8,109 bases of DNA from an uncultured Elusimicrobia bacterium (GCA_945483375.1 CALYRQ010000030.1:1-8109); one strand, 5' to 3'. Positions 1-5,918 are shown, numbered from the stretch's first letter. Numbers and translations: made by a program. The notes: generated by a model from the letters alone, not told the origin.

Positions 1-145
1 GGTGACGCCAAGTGGAAAAGGCGTCAATTCAGGATGACGGCAACGAGGAAACAACCTCAATTCTGGATTCCGGCTCCATGGCCGGAATGACAACAAAATA
101 AATCGGTAGATGCTGAGACCCTGCGGGCCGCCCCTCAGCATGACT
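1..145. repeat. REP-like array of short hairpins with ATGAC boxes every 53 bp
   Basis: Three ATGAC pentamers start at 34, 87 and 140, exactly 53 bp apart. The last two each close a hairpin: arms ATTCCGGC 67-74 / GCCGGAAT 81-88, and arms ATGCTGAG 110-117 / CTCAGCAT 134-141. A further stem pairs TGACGCC 3-9 with GGCGTCA 20-26. TCAATTC(A/T)GGAT occurs twice, at 24-35 and 57-68. Read on the minus strand, each unit begins GTCAT, as in many dispersed REP-type intergenic repeats (for example GTCATTCCGG... types). The units are not sequence-identical outside the box, so this is a family resemblance rather than a clean tandem repeat. No coding signal was seen here. Confidence 0.55.
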
Positions 146-430
146 TTATTTTATAACAGCCGTTCCTCCACGCCGTGCAGGACAGAATAATATTGCGTTA
201 CTTCGGCTGATTTTTCAGATTTGCGCTAAATTTGCGTTGCCAGTTGTCCGTATAGGCGTGGCTGTAGCCACGTCAAGGGCAAGGGAACGCAAAGTTAGCC
301 AAATGTGGAAAATGGTTGCCCGTACAAGCAACGAACCGCAAAGAAAATTTCTTTGCGGTTCGTGCGCTAATCTAAAGTTAACACCAGCTATTATTCAAGA
401 GGGCAGAATAACACAATAGATGATTATATG
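146..430. other. Non-coding stretch dense in inverted repeats
   Basis: No gene with a credible start, ribosome binding site or family match was found. Stems present are TCCT-CAC / GTG-AGGA (164-182), an outer pair 225-238 with 286-299 (13 of 14 bases complementary) enclosing CGTGGCT 257-263 / AGCCACG 266-272, and the perfect palindrome at 331-363 listed separately. TGCGCTAA occurs as a direct repeat at 222-229 and 363-370. TTTGCG(G)TT or its complement appears four times between 231 and 360. The region could be a decayed small repeat element or an untranslated structured region; nothing identifies it further. Confidence 0.45.
331..363. repeat. Perfect 16-bp-arm palindrome
   Basis: ACGAACCGCAAAGAAA at 331-346 is the exact reverse complement of 348-363, with one central base (A347). 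Neither side carries a convincing T-tract, so it is not a standard intrinsic terminator. A DNA cruciform, a protein-binding site or a fragment of a mobile repeat are all possible. Its arms share the GAAC...AGAAA / TTTCT...GTTC pattern with the hairpin at 551-583. Confidence 0.7.
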
Positions 431-433
431 ATT

Positions 434-531
434 TTTTAAAACCGCCCCGTATTGCGCGGACAAGTTGGGGCGCAGCGTAGTGGTAATTACGTAAGCCCCA
501 AGGTACGCGCAAGACGGCAGGTTTTGGAAAA
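434..531. repeat. Long nested hairpin of ~90 nt (structured RNA or MITE-like element)
   Basis: Successive stems nest in order: TTTT 434-437 / AAAA 528-531; AAAACCGCC 438-446 / 516-525 with one bulged base; TTGCGCG 452-458 / CGCGCAA 506-512; TTGGGGC 465-471 / GCCCCAA 495-501; CGTA 476-479 / TACG 488-491. Internal loops are small (2-6 nt). The near-continuous pairing over ~90 nt is far beyond chance expectation for neighbouring sequence. The strand is undetermined. No integron attC consensus and no flanking transposase are present. Confidence 0.6.
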
Positions 532-550
532 TTGTTTATCCTAATAAGCA

Positions 551-583
551 AGAACGGGCAGAAAAATACTTTCTGCCCGTTCT
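551..583 (-). terminator. 14-bp-arm hairpin downstream of the GNAT gene
   Basis: AGAACGGGCAGAAA 551-564 pairs perfectly with TTTCTGCCCGTTCT 570-583 around the 5-nt loop AATAC. It lies about 28 nt beyond the stop codon of the minus-strand GNAT gene, where a terminator or 3'-end stabilising hairpin is expected. The downstream run on the minus strand is only moderately T-rich, so the assignment as an intrinsic terminator is likely but not certain. Confidence 0.55.
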
Positions 584-610
584 GCGAATTACAAAAGATA
601 AGTACAGTCT

Positions 611-1720
611 TTATAATCCCTTCTCATACAGGCGGTAGCGCTTGCTTTGGCGACACCCGCACTCCATAATCCCGCGGATAATGCCGTCGTTATCTTCCAG
701 CACCCACGACAATTCCGCCTCGTTCCATACCGCCACGCCGTGCGTAATAATGTGCTTAATTAAAATGAGATCAATCCCGCGTTTGCGAAACTCCGGCGAT
801 ACGCCCAGCATAATCAGCCGCGCATCCTTAATTTTGCGCCAAGCACGCACTGCCTTTAACACGCGCAACGGATTGGCCAGCGAGCCTTTCAGCTCTTTAA
901 GCGCATGGTTCATATTCGGAATCGCAATATAAAACCCGGCGGGCACGCCGTCCACTTCCAACACGCAAGTGCCTTCGGGGCGGACAATCAGTTTGAGTTC
1001 GTCCACTATATCGGCCATTTCACGTTTGGAAAGAGGCACAAAACCCCAGTTCTGCGCCCAGGCTTTATTGTAAATTTCGCGGATGATTTCAGCTTCTTTC
1101 GCCAAATTTTTAAGGTCCAGCCGGCGGAGCGTAATCCCGGCCGCGCGTTCACAGCGCGAACAAACTTTCATAAACCGCTCGGAAAATTTATCTTCTTTCG
1201 TGCGGTGGAAAGCCAGCAAATCTTTTACCTTCTTAAAGCCCGCGCTTTCAATCAGCTTGGCATAATAGGGGTAGTTATACGGCATCATAATGGCGGGCAT
1301 GGAATCGAAACTGTCCACCAAAAGCCCGTAAACGTGATTGCTCGACGGATTGGCCGGGCCGCGCACGGCAGTAACGCCCTGGCAGCGCAGCCACGTTTCG
1401 GCCGCGGCAAACAAAGAAGAAGAAACCGCTTCGTCTTCAATACAATCAAAAAAACCGAAAAAGCCGATATTCTCTTTATGGTATTCGTTAAATGCGTCGT
1501 TAACGATGGCGGCGATACGGCCGACGGCCTTGCCTTCCTTATACGCCATAAACAGCGCGCGTTTGCCGTGCGTCCAAAACGCATTGTCCGCACGCAACAG
1601 TTTTTTGGTGTCGGCTTTTAACTCGCCGACCCAGTACGGGTTGTTTTTGTACAGTTCAAACGGAAAGTTAACAAAAGCGTTTAATTGTTTATCGGAAATT
1701 TGACGGATTTCTACAGACAT
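611..1720 (-). CDS. GNAT-fold acyltransferase family protein, candidate ceramide-synthase-type N-acyltransferase
   Basis: A 369-residue cytosolic protein with no signal peptide or membrane span. It belongs to a recognisable family of about 370-390 residues. Landmarks are NAFWTHGKRALFMAYKEGKAVGRIAAIVN near 46-74 (as a family block), GFFGFFDCIED 86-96, the RGPANPSSN block 120-128, MMPYNYPYYAKLIESAGFKKVKDLLAF near 145-171, a C-terminal GNAT acetyl-CoA-site-like LGVSPEFRKRGID 305-317, and ELSWVLEDN 336-344. From memory, this family includes E. coli YghO-like proteins and the bacterial ceramide synthase (bCerS) that N-acylates 3-ketosphinganine in Caulobacter. The gene directly follows a serine-palmitoyltransferase-like gene, which supports that reading as an inference. 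The ATG at 1720 is chosen because AAAGGGGG lies 4-5 nt upstream; a TTG at 1741 has a poorly placed AAGGAG. A terminator separates it from the upstream gene, so it may have its own promoter or depend on read-through. The family call is firm; the substrate is unproven. Confidence 0.8.
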   Translation of the reverse strand: MSVEIRQISDKQLNAFVNFPFELYKNNPYWVGELKADTKKLLRADNAFWTHGKRALFMAYKEGKAVGRIAAIVNDAFNEYHKENIGFFGFFDCIEDEAVSSSLFAAAETWLRCQGVTAVRGPANPSSNHVYGLLVDSFDSMPAIMMPYNYPYYAKLIESAGFKKVKDLLAFHRTKEDKFSERFMKVCSRCERAAGITLRRLDLKNLAKEAEIIREIYNKAWAQNWGFVPLSKREMADIVDELKLIVRPEGTCVLEVDGVPAGFYIAIPNMNHALKELKGSLANPLRVLKAVRAWRKIKDARLIMLGVSPEFRKRGIDLILIKHIITHGVAVWNEAELSWVLEDNDGIIRGIMECGCRQSKRYRLYEKGL

Positions 1721-1781
1721 ATTTCCCCCTTTTTCCCGCAAAACTCCTTAAGCGTGCGCCTGGAGCGTCTGGGAGTAATAC

Positions 1782-1815
1782 AAAAAACAAAACCCCGCCG
1801 GTTGACGGGGTTTTG
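1782..1815 (-). terminator. Intrinsic terminator after the SPT-like gene
   Basis: A perfect 10-bp stem, CAAAACCCCG 1788-1797 with CGGGGTTTTG 1806-1815, and an 8-nt loop. On the minus strand it is followed by TTTTTT (1787-1782). It begins 11 nt after the SPT-like stop codon. It should end, or partly attenuate, transcription of the accB-accC-rfaE2-SPT unit before the GNAT gene. Confidence 0.9.
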
Positions 1816-1826
1816 CAGGATAGAAA

Positions 1827-3017
1827 CTATTTAATCACACCGACCATACGGCCTGCCTGGGCAAATGCGTCAATAATTTTATTGACGTGTTCGTCCGTAT
1901 GCGTGGCCATCAGCGTCAGGCGCATAAGGGCCTGGCCGGGCGGTACCGCAGGGCTGACAACCGGGTTCGAGAAAATTCCCAGTTCATGCAACGCTTTCCA
2001 CATTTTAAAGCAGTTTTCGTTGCTGCCGACATGGACGGGCACTACAGGCGTCGTGCTGTGGCCGAGGTCGTAACCCAGTTCGCGCAGACCTTTTTTAAGT
2101 TTATCGGTCAGGCGGAACAGGTTGTCGCGGCGGGAAGTGTCGTTTTCAATCAGTTCCAACGCTTTGGTGATGGACGCCACGGAAGCGGGCGGCAAAGCGG
2201 CGGAGAAAATCTGGCTGCGGGCATTGTGGCGGATATAATGGATAATGTCCGCATCGCCCACCACGAAACCGCCGACGGTGGCAAACGTTTTAGAACAGGT
2301 GCCGACCACCAGGTCCACTTCGCCGTTTTCCAGGCCGAAATGTTCGCAGGTGCCGCGGCCCGTTTTACCCAAAATACCCGTCGCATGCGCGTCATCCACA
2401 ATAATGCGCGCGCCGTATTTTTTGCCGATTTTAACGATTTCCGGCAACGGGCAGATATCCCCTTCCATACTGAATACGCCGTCCACAATAATGAGTTTGC
2501 CGGCTTCTTCGGGCAGTTTGGAAATGACGCGTTCCAAATCCGCCATGTCGTTGTGTTTAAAGCGGACCATTTCGCCGTCGGAAAGTTTTACGCCGTCCAA
2601 AATGCTGGCGTGGTCCAACTTGTCCACGATGGCGTAATCACCTTTTTTAAGAAGGCAGCCCACCACGCCCAGGTTCATCTGGTAGCCGGTGGAGAAAATA
2701 AGCCCCGCTTCTTTGCGTTTAAATTTGGCGATGCGCTGTTCCAGTTCGTCAAGCGCCTTGGTGTTGCCGTTCAAAAAGCGCGAACCCGCCACGCCGGAAC
2801 CGTATTTAAGGGCGGCGTCGCTGGCAGCTTTTTTCATTTCGGGGTCGTTGGCCAAACCCAAGTAGTTGTTGGAACCGGCCATAATATAGGTCTTTCCGCC
2901 CAACACCACTTCGGGCCCTTGCGCGGATTCAATCGGCTGGAAATAGCCGTAAATACCCATGCGCATGGCAATTTTGGCGTCTTTGAAATTTCTGCATTTC
3001 TCAAAAATATCAGACAT
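1827..3017 (-). CDS. spt: Alpha-oxoamine synthase, probably serine palmitoyltransferase
   Basis: A 396-residue PLP fold-type I enzyme of the alpha-oxoamine synthase family, which condenses an amino acid with an acyl-CoA and releases CO2. Visible residues are the ring-stacking H136 (DHAS), D208 and H211 of DDAH, the Schiff-base K243 in GTCSKTFATVGGF, and the substrate-carboxylate R366. The N-terminal YGYFQPIES (23-31) followed by AGSNNYLGL, then GSGVAGSRFLNGN (73-85), FSTGYQMNLGV and ARSQIFSAALPP match bacterial serine palmitoyltransferases. 2-amino-3-ketobutyrate ligase has GFGMASVRFICGT instead, and AONS/ALAS also fit less well. The expected product is 3-ketosphinganine, the first sphingolipid intermediate. 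The ATG at 3017 has AGGA 7 nt upstream and is preferred over an in-frame TTG at 3038. It lies 50 nt after the rfaE2 stop with no terminator between, so it is likely co-transcribed. The chain length and amino acid used cannot be read from sequence. Confidence 0.82.
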   Translation of the reverse strand: MSDIFEKCRNFKDAKIAMRMGIYGYFQPIESAQGPEVVLGGKTYIMAGSNNYLGLANDPEMKKAASDAALKYGSGVAGSRFLNGNTKALDELEQRIAKFKRKEAGLIFSTGYQMNLGVVGCLLKKGDYAIVDKLDHASILDGVKLSDGEMVRFKHNDMADLERVISKLPEEAGKLIIVDGVFSMEGDICPLPEIVKIGKKYGARIIVDDAHATGILGKTGRGTCEHFGLENGEVDLVVGTCSKTFATVGGFVVGDADIIHYIRHNARSQIFSAALPPASVASITKALELIENDTSRRDNLFRLTDKLKKGLRELGYDLGHSTTPVVPVHVGSNENCFKMWKALHELGIFSNPVVSPAVPPGQALMRLTLMATHTDEHVNKIIDAFAQAGRMVGVIK

Positions 3018-3067
3018 GTTTTTATCCTTTTGGCGCAAAACCGACGGGAACAGAACGTACCCGGGGG

Positions 3068-3532
3068 TTATTTACTTACCTTTTTAATAATATTAGTAGT
3101 GGATCGGCCTTTTAATAAGGCAAACCGAACCACTTTTTTTGCAAATTCTCTGCCGACGATTTCCGACGGTTTATAATCCCCGCCTTTGACGAGCACGTCG
3201 GGACGCACGAGTTTAATCAAATTATACGGCGTATCCTCTTCAAAAATGCTGACGGCGGATACGCTTTCAAGCGAGGCCAGCACCAGCGCGCGGTCCGCCT
3301 GCGTATTGACAGGACGCGTGGGACCTTTTAAGCGGCGAACGGACGCGTCGCTGTTTATACCCACAATCAGCACGTCTCCTTTGGAGCGGGAAAATTCCAA
3401 CACGCTTACGTGTCCGGCGTGCAGAATATCAAAACAGCCGTTCGTAAATACGATTTTCTTTCCGGCAGCGCGCTGTTCGTCCACAAATTTCTTGAGAGAG
3501 CGCGGCCCCAAAATTTTATTTTTTGCTTTCAC
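3068..3532 (-). CDS. rfaE2: RfaE domain II: D-glycero-beta-D-manno-heptose 1-phosphate adenylyltransferase
   Basis: A 154-residue stand-alone cytidylyltransferase-fold protein equivalent to the C-terminal half of E. coli HldE. It transfers AMP from ATP to heptose 1-phosphate, giving the ADP-heptose precursor of LPS inner core. Motifs are FTNGCFDILHAGH 29-41 with the HxGH nucleotide site (H38, H41), NSDASVRRLKG 60-70, DVLVKGGDY 112-120 and GRSTTNII 142-149. The kinase domain (HldE domain I / HldA) is not in this window. The start is GTG at 3532, preceded by AAGGA about 8 nt upstream; it overlaps the accC end by 17 nt, implying translational coupling. Related nucleotidyltransferases (glycerol-3-phosphate, FAD or ethanolamine type) share the HxGH fold, but the SVRRLKG and LVKGGDY blocks are the RfaE2 pattern. 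Confidence 0.9.
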   Translation of the reverse strand: MKAKNKILGPRSLKKFVDEQRAAGKKIVFTNGCFDILHAGHVSVLEFSRSKGDVLIVGINSDASVRRLKGPTRPVNTQADRALVLASLESVSAVSIFEEDTPYNLIKLVRPDVLVKGGDYKPSEIVGREFAKKVVRFALLKGRSTTNIIKKVSK

Positions 3533-4910
3533 CGGCGGCTTCCTTTTCCGCGGCCATCATGCGTTCGATAAGGCCCGTATCCATGTTGCCCGCCACAAAA
3601 TCTTTGTTATTTACGATTTTTTGGTGGAACGGAATCGTAGTCTTTACGCCCACGATTTGAAATTCACCCAAACAGCGGCGGCTGCGTTCCAGCAGGTGAG
3701 CGCGGTCCGGCGCGGTAACAATCAGTTTGGCGATTAAGCTGTCGTAATAGCTGGGAATCGTGTAGCCCGTGTACATATGGCTGTCTACGCGCACGCCCAG
3801 GCCGCCGGCGGGAATCCACTCTTCGATGGTGCCCGGGCACGGAGTAAAGTTGCGTTCGCTGTCTTCGGCGTTGATGCGGTGTTCGATGGCGTGGCATTTA
3901 ATCACGGCCGCTTCTTCCTGCGTAATATGGAGCGGTTCGCCCTGCGCGATTTGGATTTGCATTTTAACCAAGTCCTGTCCGCAGACGGATTCCGTTACCG
4001 GGTGCTCCACCTGGAGGCGCGTATTCACTTCCATAAAGTAAAATTCTTTATTCTGCGCCATTAAAAATTCCACGGTGCCCACGCCGCGGTATTGGGCGGC
4101 TTTGACGAGCTTGCACGCGGCTTCGCGCAGTTTGGCGCGCGTTTTTTCATCCACAAACGGGGACGGGGATTCCTCCACCAGTTTTTGGTGGCGGCGCTGC
4201 ATGCTGCAGTCGCGCTCGGCAAACGCCACGACGTTGCCGTAATTGTCGCCCGCCACCTGTACTTCAATGTGGCGCGGGTTCAAAACGAGTTTTTCGAAAT
4301 ACACCCGGTCGTCGCCGAAGTTGGCTTTGGCTTCGCCCTGGGCGGTTTTCATCATCAGTTCCAAATCTTCTTCTTTCAAGCATGCGCGCATTCCTTTGCC
4401 GCCGCCGCCCAAAGACGCTTTAATCATGATAGGAAAACCGATTTTGCGGGCCACTTCGCGGAAGTTTTTGCCCACTACGCCGTCGGAACCGGGAGTTATC
4501 GGCACGCCGGCTTTGACGGCAATCTCGCGCGCGGTGGATTTGACGCCCAACATTTCGATGGCTTTGGCGGTCGGCCCGATAAACGTCATGCCGGCCTTGG
4601 TGACGGCGCCCGCGAAGTCGGCGTTTTCGGACAGGAAACCATAGCCCGGGTGCACCGCGTCCGCACCGGTGATTTTACCGGCGGTAACGATGGCGTCGAT
4701 ATTCAAATAGCTGACCGGGGACGGCGCCGCACCGATGCAAACGGCTTCGTCGGCCATGCGCACGTGCAGGGAGTTGCGGTCCGCTTCCGAATAAACGGCA
4801 ACGGACTTAATGCCCATTTCTTTGAGCGTGCGGATGACGCGCAACGCGATTTCGCCGCGGTTAGCGATTAATACTTTTTTAAAAGGGGTAATTTTGATTT
4901 CAGCGGACAT
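3516..4910 (-). CDS. accC: Biotin carboxylase (acetyl-CoA carboxylase subunit)
   Basis: A 464-residue ATP-grasp enzyme that carboxylates biotin on a carrier protein using ATP and bicarbonate, the first half-reaction of acetyl-CoA carboxylase. It is slightly longer than the 449-residue E. coli AccC. In order: the preATP-grasp domain with VLIANRGEIALRVIRTLK (13-30) and VHPGYGFLSEN (86-96); the glycine-rich ATP loop KASLGGGGKGMR (164-175); HQK 241-243; catalytic EVNTRLQVEHPVTE (294-307), containing the Glu/Asn/Arg set; and the C-terminal domain with HRINAED (344-350), whose R345 corresponds to the bicarbonate/biotin Arg338 of E. coli. No catalytic residue appears to be lost. The start ATG has AGGAG 6 nt upstream, and this ribosome site overlaps the stop codon (TAGGAG) of the preceding BCCP-like gene 9 nt away, so the two are tightly coupled. 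The carboxyltransferase subunits accA/accD are not in this window. Its neighbour carrier lacks the biotin lysine. Confidence 0.95.
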   Translation of the reverse strand: MSAEIKITPFKKVLIANRGEIALRVIRTLKEMGIKSVAVYSEADRNSLHVRMADEAVCIGAAPSPVSYLNIDAIVTAGKITGADAVHPGYGFLSENADFAGAVTKAGMTFIGPTAKAIEMLGVKSTAREIAVKAGVPITPGSDGVVGKNFREVARKIGFPIMIKASLGGGGKGMRACLKEEDLELMMKTAQGEAKANFGDDRVYFEKLVLNPRHIEVQVAGDNYGNVVAFAERDCSMQRRHQKLVEESPSPFVDEKTRAKLREAACKLVKAAQYRGVGTVEFLMAQNKEFYFMEVNTRLQVEHPVTESVCGQDLVKMQIQIAQGEPLHITQEEAAVIKCHAIEHRINAEDSERNFTPCPGTIEEWIPAGGLGVRVDSHMYTGYTIPSYYDSLIAKLIVTAPDRAHLLERSRRCLGEFQIVGVKTTIPFHQKIVNNKDFVAGNMDTGLIERMMAAEKEAAGESKK

Positions 4911-4919
4911 GGACGGCTC

Positions 4920-5294
4920 CTATTTTTCGATAAAGAAAAGCGGCAAGCCAAATTCCACCGCTGCGCCGTCCTGCGCGGTTACCACGCGGAGTTTACCGCT
5001 TAAAGGAGCGGTGATTTTATGTTTTTGGGAGACGGTTTCCACCAAACCGAGCGCGTCGCCCTCTTTTACGGCCTGACCTTCTTTCAAAACCAGGTTTTTG
5101 CCTTTGTCCGCCGCGCGGTAAATGCCGATTGCGGGGGCCGTTACCGCCGTTAAAGAACATTCAAAATGGGCGGGTTCGGGAAGGGCTTCTTTCGTTTTTA
5201 CTTCAATGCAGTCGCCGTCTTTTTCGTAGCAAAATTCGGCCAAGTCGGTGGTTTTAAGCCAGCCGGTAATTTCCGTAATGAGTTTGGTGTCCAT
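4920..5294 (-). CDS. accB: AccB-like biotin carboxyl carrier homologue lacking the biotinylated lysine
   Basis: A 124-residue protein. The N-terminus (1-33) matches AccB (KLITEITGWLKTTDLAEFCYEK pattern, cited here only as a block), and the C-terminus is a complete biotinyl/lipoyl-domain barrel: VTAPAIGIYRAADKG (51-65, the AccB thumb region), VLKEGQAVKEGDALGLVE (69-86), ITAPLSGKL (94-102) and VEFGLPLFFIE (113-123). Spacing from VE to SG equals that of canonical AccB with no gap, which places the motif TVSQ (87-90) where AMKM should be. The acceptor lysine is therefore S89, codon TCC. K91 and K93 are nearby but not at the hairpin-turn position. It is shorter than E. coli AccB (156) because the Ala/Pro-rich linker is short. 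The ATG at 5294 has GAGGA about 4 nt upstream. It is the first gene of the operon; a weak TAAAAT (minus strand, 5337-5332) could be a -10, but no good -35 was found. Homology to AccB is clear; the biotin-carrier function is doubtful. Confidence 0.88.
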   Translation of the reverse strand: MDTKLITEITGWLKTTDLAEFCYEKDGDCIEVKTKEALPEPAHFECSLTAVTAPAIGIYRAADKGKNLVLKEGQAVKEGDALGLVETVSQKHKITAPLSGKLRVVTAQDGAAVEFGLPLFFIEK

Positions 5295-5372
5295 AAAATC
5301 CTCGGATTTAAAATAGAAATACGATTGGATTTATTTTACCATTTTTAAACTTTACCCGCCACTAACCGCCCC

Positions 5373-5409
5373 TATAAAAGGAAAGACCCGCCGGAAAGCG
5401 GGCCTTTTT
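5373..5409 (-). terminator. Intrinsic terminator of the DUF948-like gene
   Basis: On the minus strand AAAGGCCCGC (5407-5398) pairs with GCGGGTCTTT (5391-5382), including one G-U pair, with a 6-nt loop. It is followed by CCTTTTAT. The stem starts 16-18 nt after the stop codon. The G-U pair becomes an A-C mismatch on the plus strand, which supports the minus orientation. It isolates the small gene from the accB operon downstream. Confidence 0.82.
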
Positions 5410-5424
5410 ACAGCAAAGCGTATT

Positions 5425-5679
5425 TTATTTGCGAATGCGCCGGACCAAATCTATACCCAGTTTCATCGCTTTATAAAAAGAAGAATCCAAAAGCGAAGAT
5501 ACATTCTCAATCAGCGCAAACGCGCCTTTCGTTTTTTCCACATTTTCCGCGGTTGTAACGGACAGATACTCCACCGCTTCGGCCGTGCGCGTAACCTGCA
5601 ACAGCGTGCGCACCGCAAAAACGACAAGCACTACAAAAGCCGCTACCGCGACTAAAACACACCACTGGTAAAAATCCAT
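5425..5679 (-). CDS. Small DUF948-like single-span membrane protein
   Basis: An 84-residue protein. One N-terminal hydrophobic helix (about residues 7-26, VLVAVAAFVVLVVFAVRTLL) is followed by RTLLQVTRTAEAVEYLSVTT, then an amphipathic region and a basic C-terminus (VRRIRK). The order of a membrane anchor, an xRTLLQxTRTxE segment and a helix resembles DUF948/YoxC-type proteins, whose function is unknown. No catalytic or ligand motif is visible. Start ATG 5679 has AGGGGG about 5 nt upstream. It has its own promoter (5706-5734) and terminator (5382-5407), so it is monocistronic and divergent from nrdD. The existence of the gene is well supported; the family assignment is tentative. Confidence 0.78.
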   Translation of the reverse strand: MDFYQWCVLVAVAAFVVLVVFAVRTLLQVTRTAEAVEYLSVTTAENVEKTKGAFALIENVSSLLDSSFYKAMKLGIDLVRRIRK

Positions 5680-5705
5680 ATATTCCCCCTTTCTTCCTTT
5701 TTTTA

Positions 5706-5734
5706 ATTAAACCAGTTTGCCCGCGTTCCGTCAA
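5706..5734 (-). promoter_or_regulatory. Sigma-70-type promoter for the DUF948-like gene
   Basis: On the minus strand TTGACG (5734-5729) and TTTAAT (5711-5706) are separated by exactly 17 bp, each with 5 of 6 consensus bases. The predicted start is near 5699, giving a ~20-nt leader that contains the AGGGGG ribosome site at 5690-5685. Confidence 0.65.
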
Positions 5735-5889
5735 CCCCAAAGAAAGGTTAGAAAACGCGTTTTTCGTGTTTACGACGGCAAAAATATTTTTTTGCGTCCG
5801 CGCACGCATTTTATTCCCGCGCCGCAATTTTCTTTTAACGCCCGATTTGCTTATTTTTTAACCATTATTTATATAGGTCTAAAAAAAAG

Positions 5890-5918
5890 TTGACAGCACC
5901 CGCGTTATTAGTAATAAT
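5890..5918 (+). promoter_or_regulatory. Sigma-70-type promoter for nrdD
   Basis: A perfect -35 TTGACA at 5890-5895, 17-bp spacing, then AATAAT at 5913-5918 (5 of 6 bases). An A-tract (5881-5888) just upstream could act as an UP element. Predicted transcription start near 5925, giving a leader of about 188 nt before the nrdD ATG. Confidence 0.75.

Noticed and set aside
34..144. CRISPR array
   Set aside because: Only 5 bp are identical at each 53-bp step; there are no 23-40-bp identical repeats and no cas genes.
237..419. 60-codon plus-strand open frame in the first intergenic region
   Set aside because: It starts inside an inverted-repeat cluster, has no ribosome binding site and runs straight through the 331-363 palindrome; the protein resembles nothing known to me.
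438..525. Integron attC site
   Set aside because: The hairpin is imperfect like attC, but the RYYYAAC / GTTRRRY ends are absent and no integrase or cassette is present.
1827..3017. 2-amino-3-ketobutyrate CoA ligase (kbl) as the identity of the PLP enzyme
   Set aside because: The kbl signature GFGMASVRFICGT is replaced by GSGVAGSRFLNGN, and no threonine dehydrogenase lies nearby; SPT-type blocks fit better.
1887..3176. 429-codon plus-strand open frame opposite the SPT-like gene
   Set aside because: It is an antisense shadow created by the codon bias of the real gene; its translation is compositionally odd (rich in F, H and V) and has no ribosome site or family motif. The same applies to the plus-strand frames opposite accC and the GNAT gene.
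5507..5827. 106-codon minus-strand frame overlapping the DUF948-like gene
   Set aside because: It overlaps the better-supported 84-residue gene in another frame and spans that gene's promoter, so it is a shadow.
5861..5878. Possible NrdR box upstream of the nrdD -35
   Set aside because: Only the ends (ACC...GGT) and a few inner bases are symmetric; it does not match the NrdR consensus well and the usual pair of boxes at helical spacing is missing.
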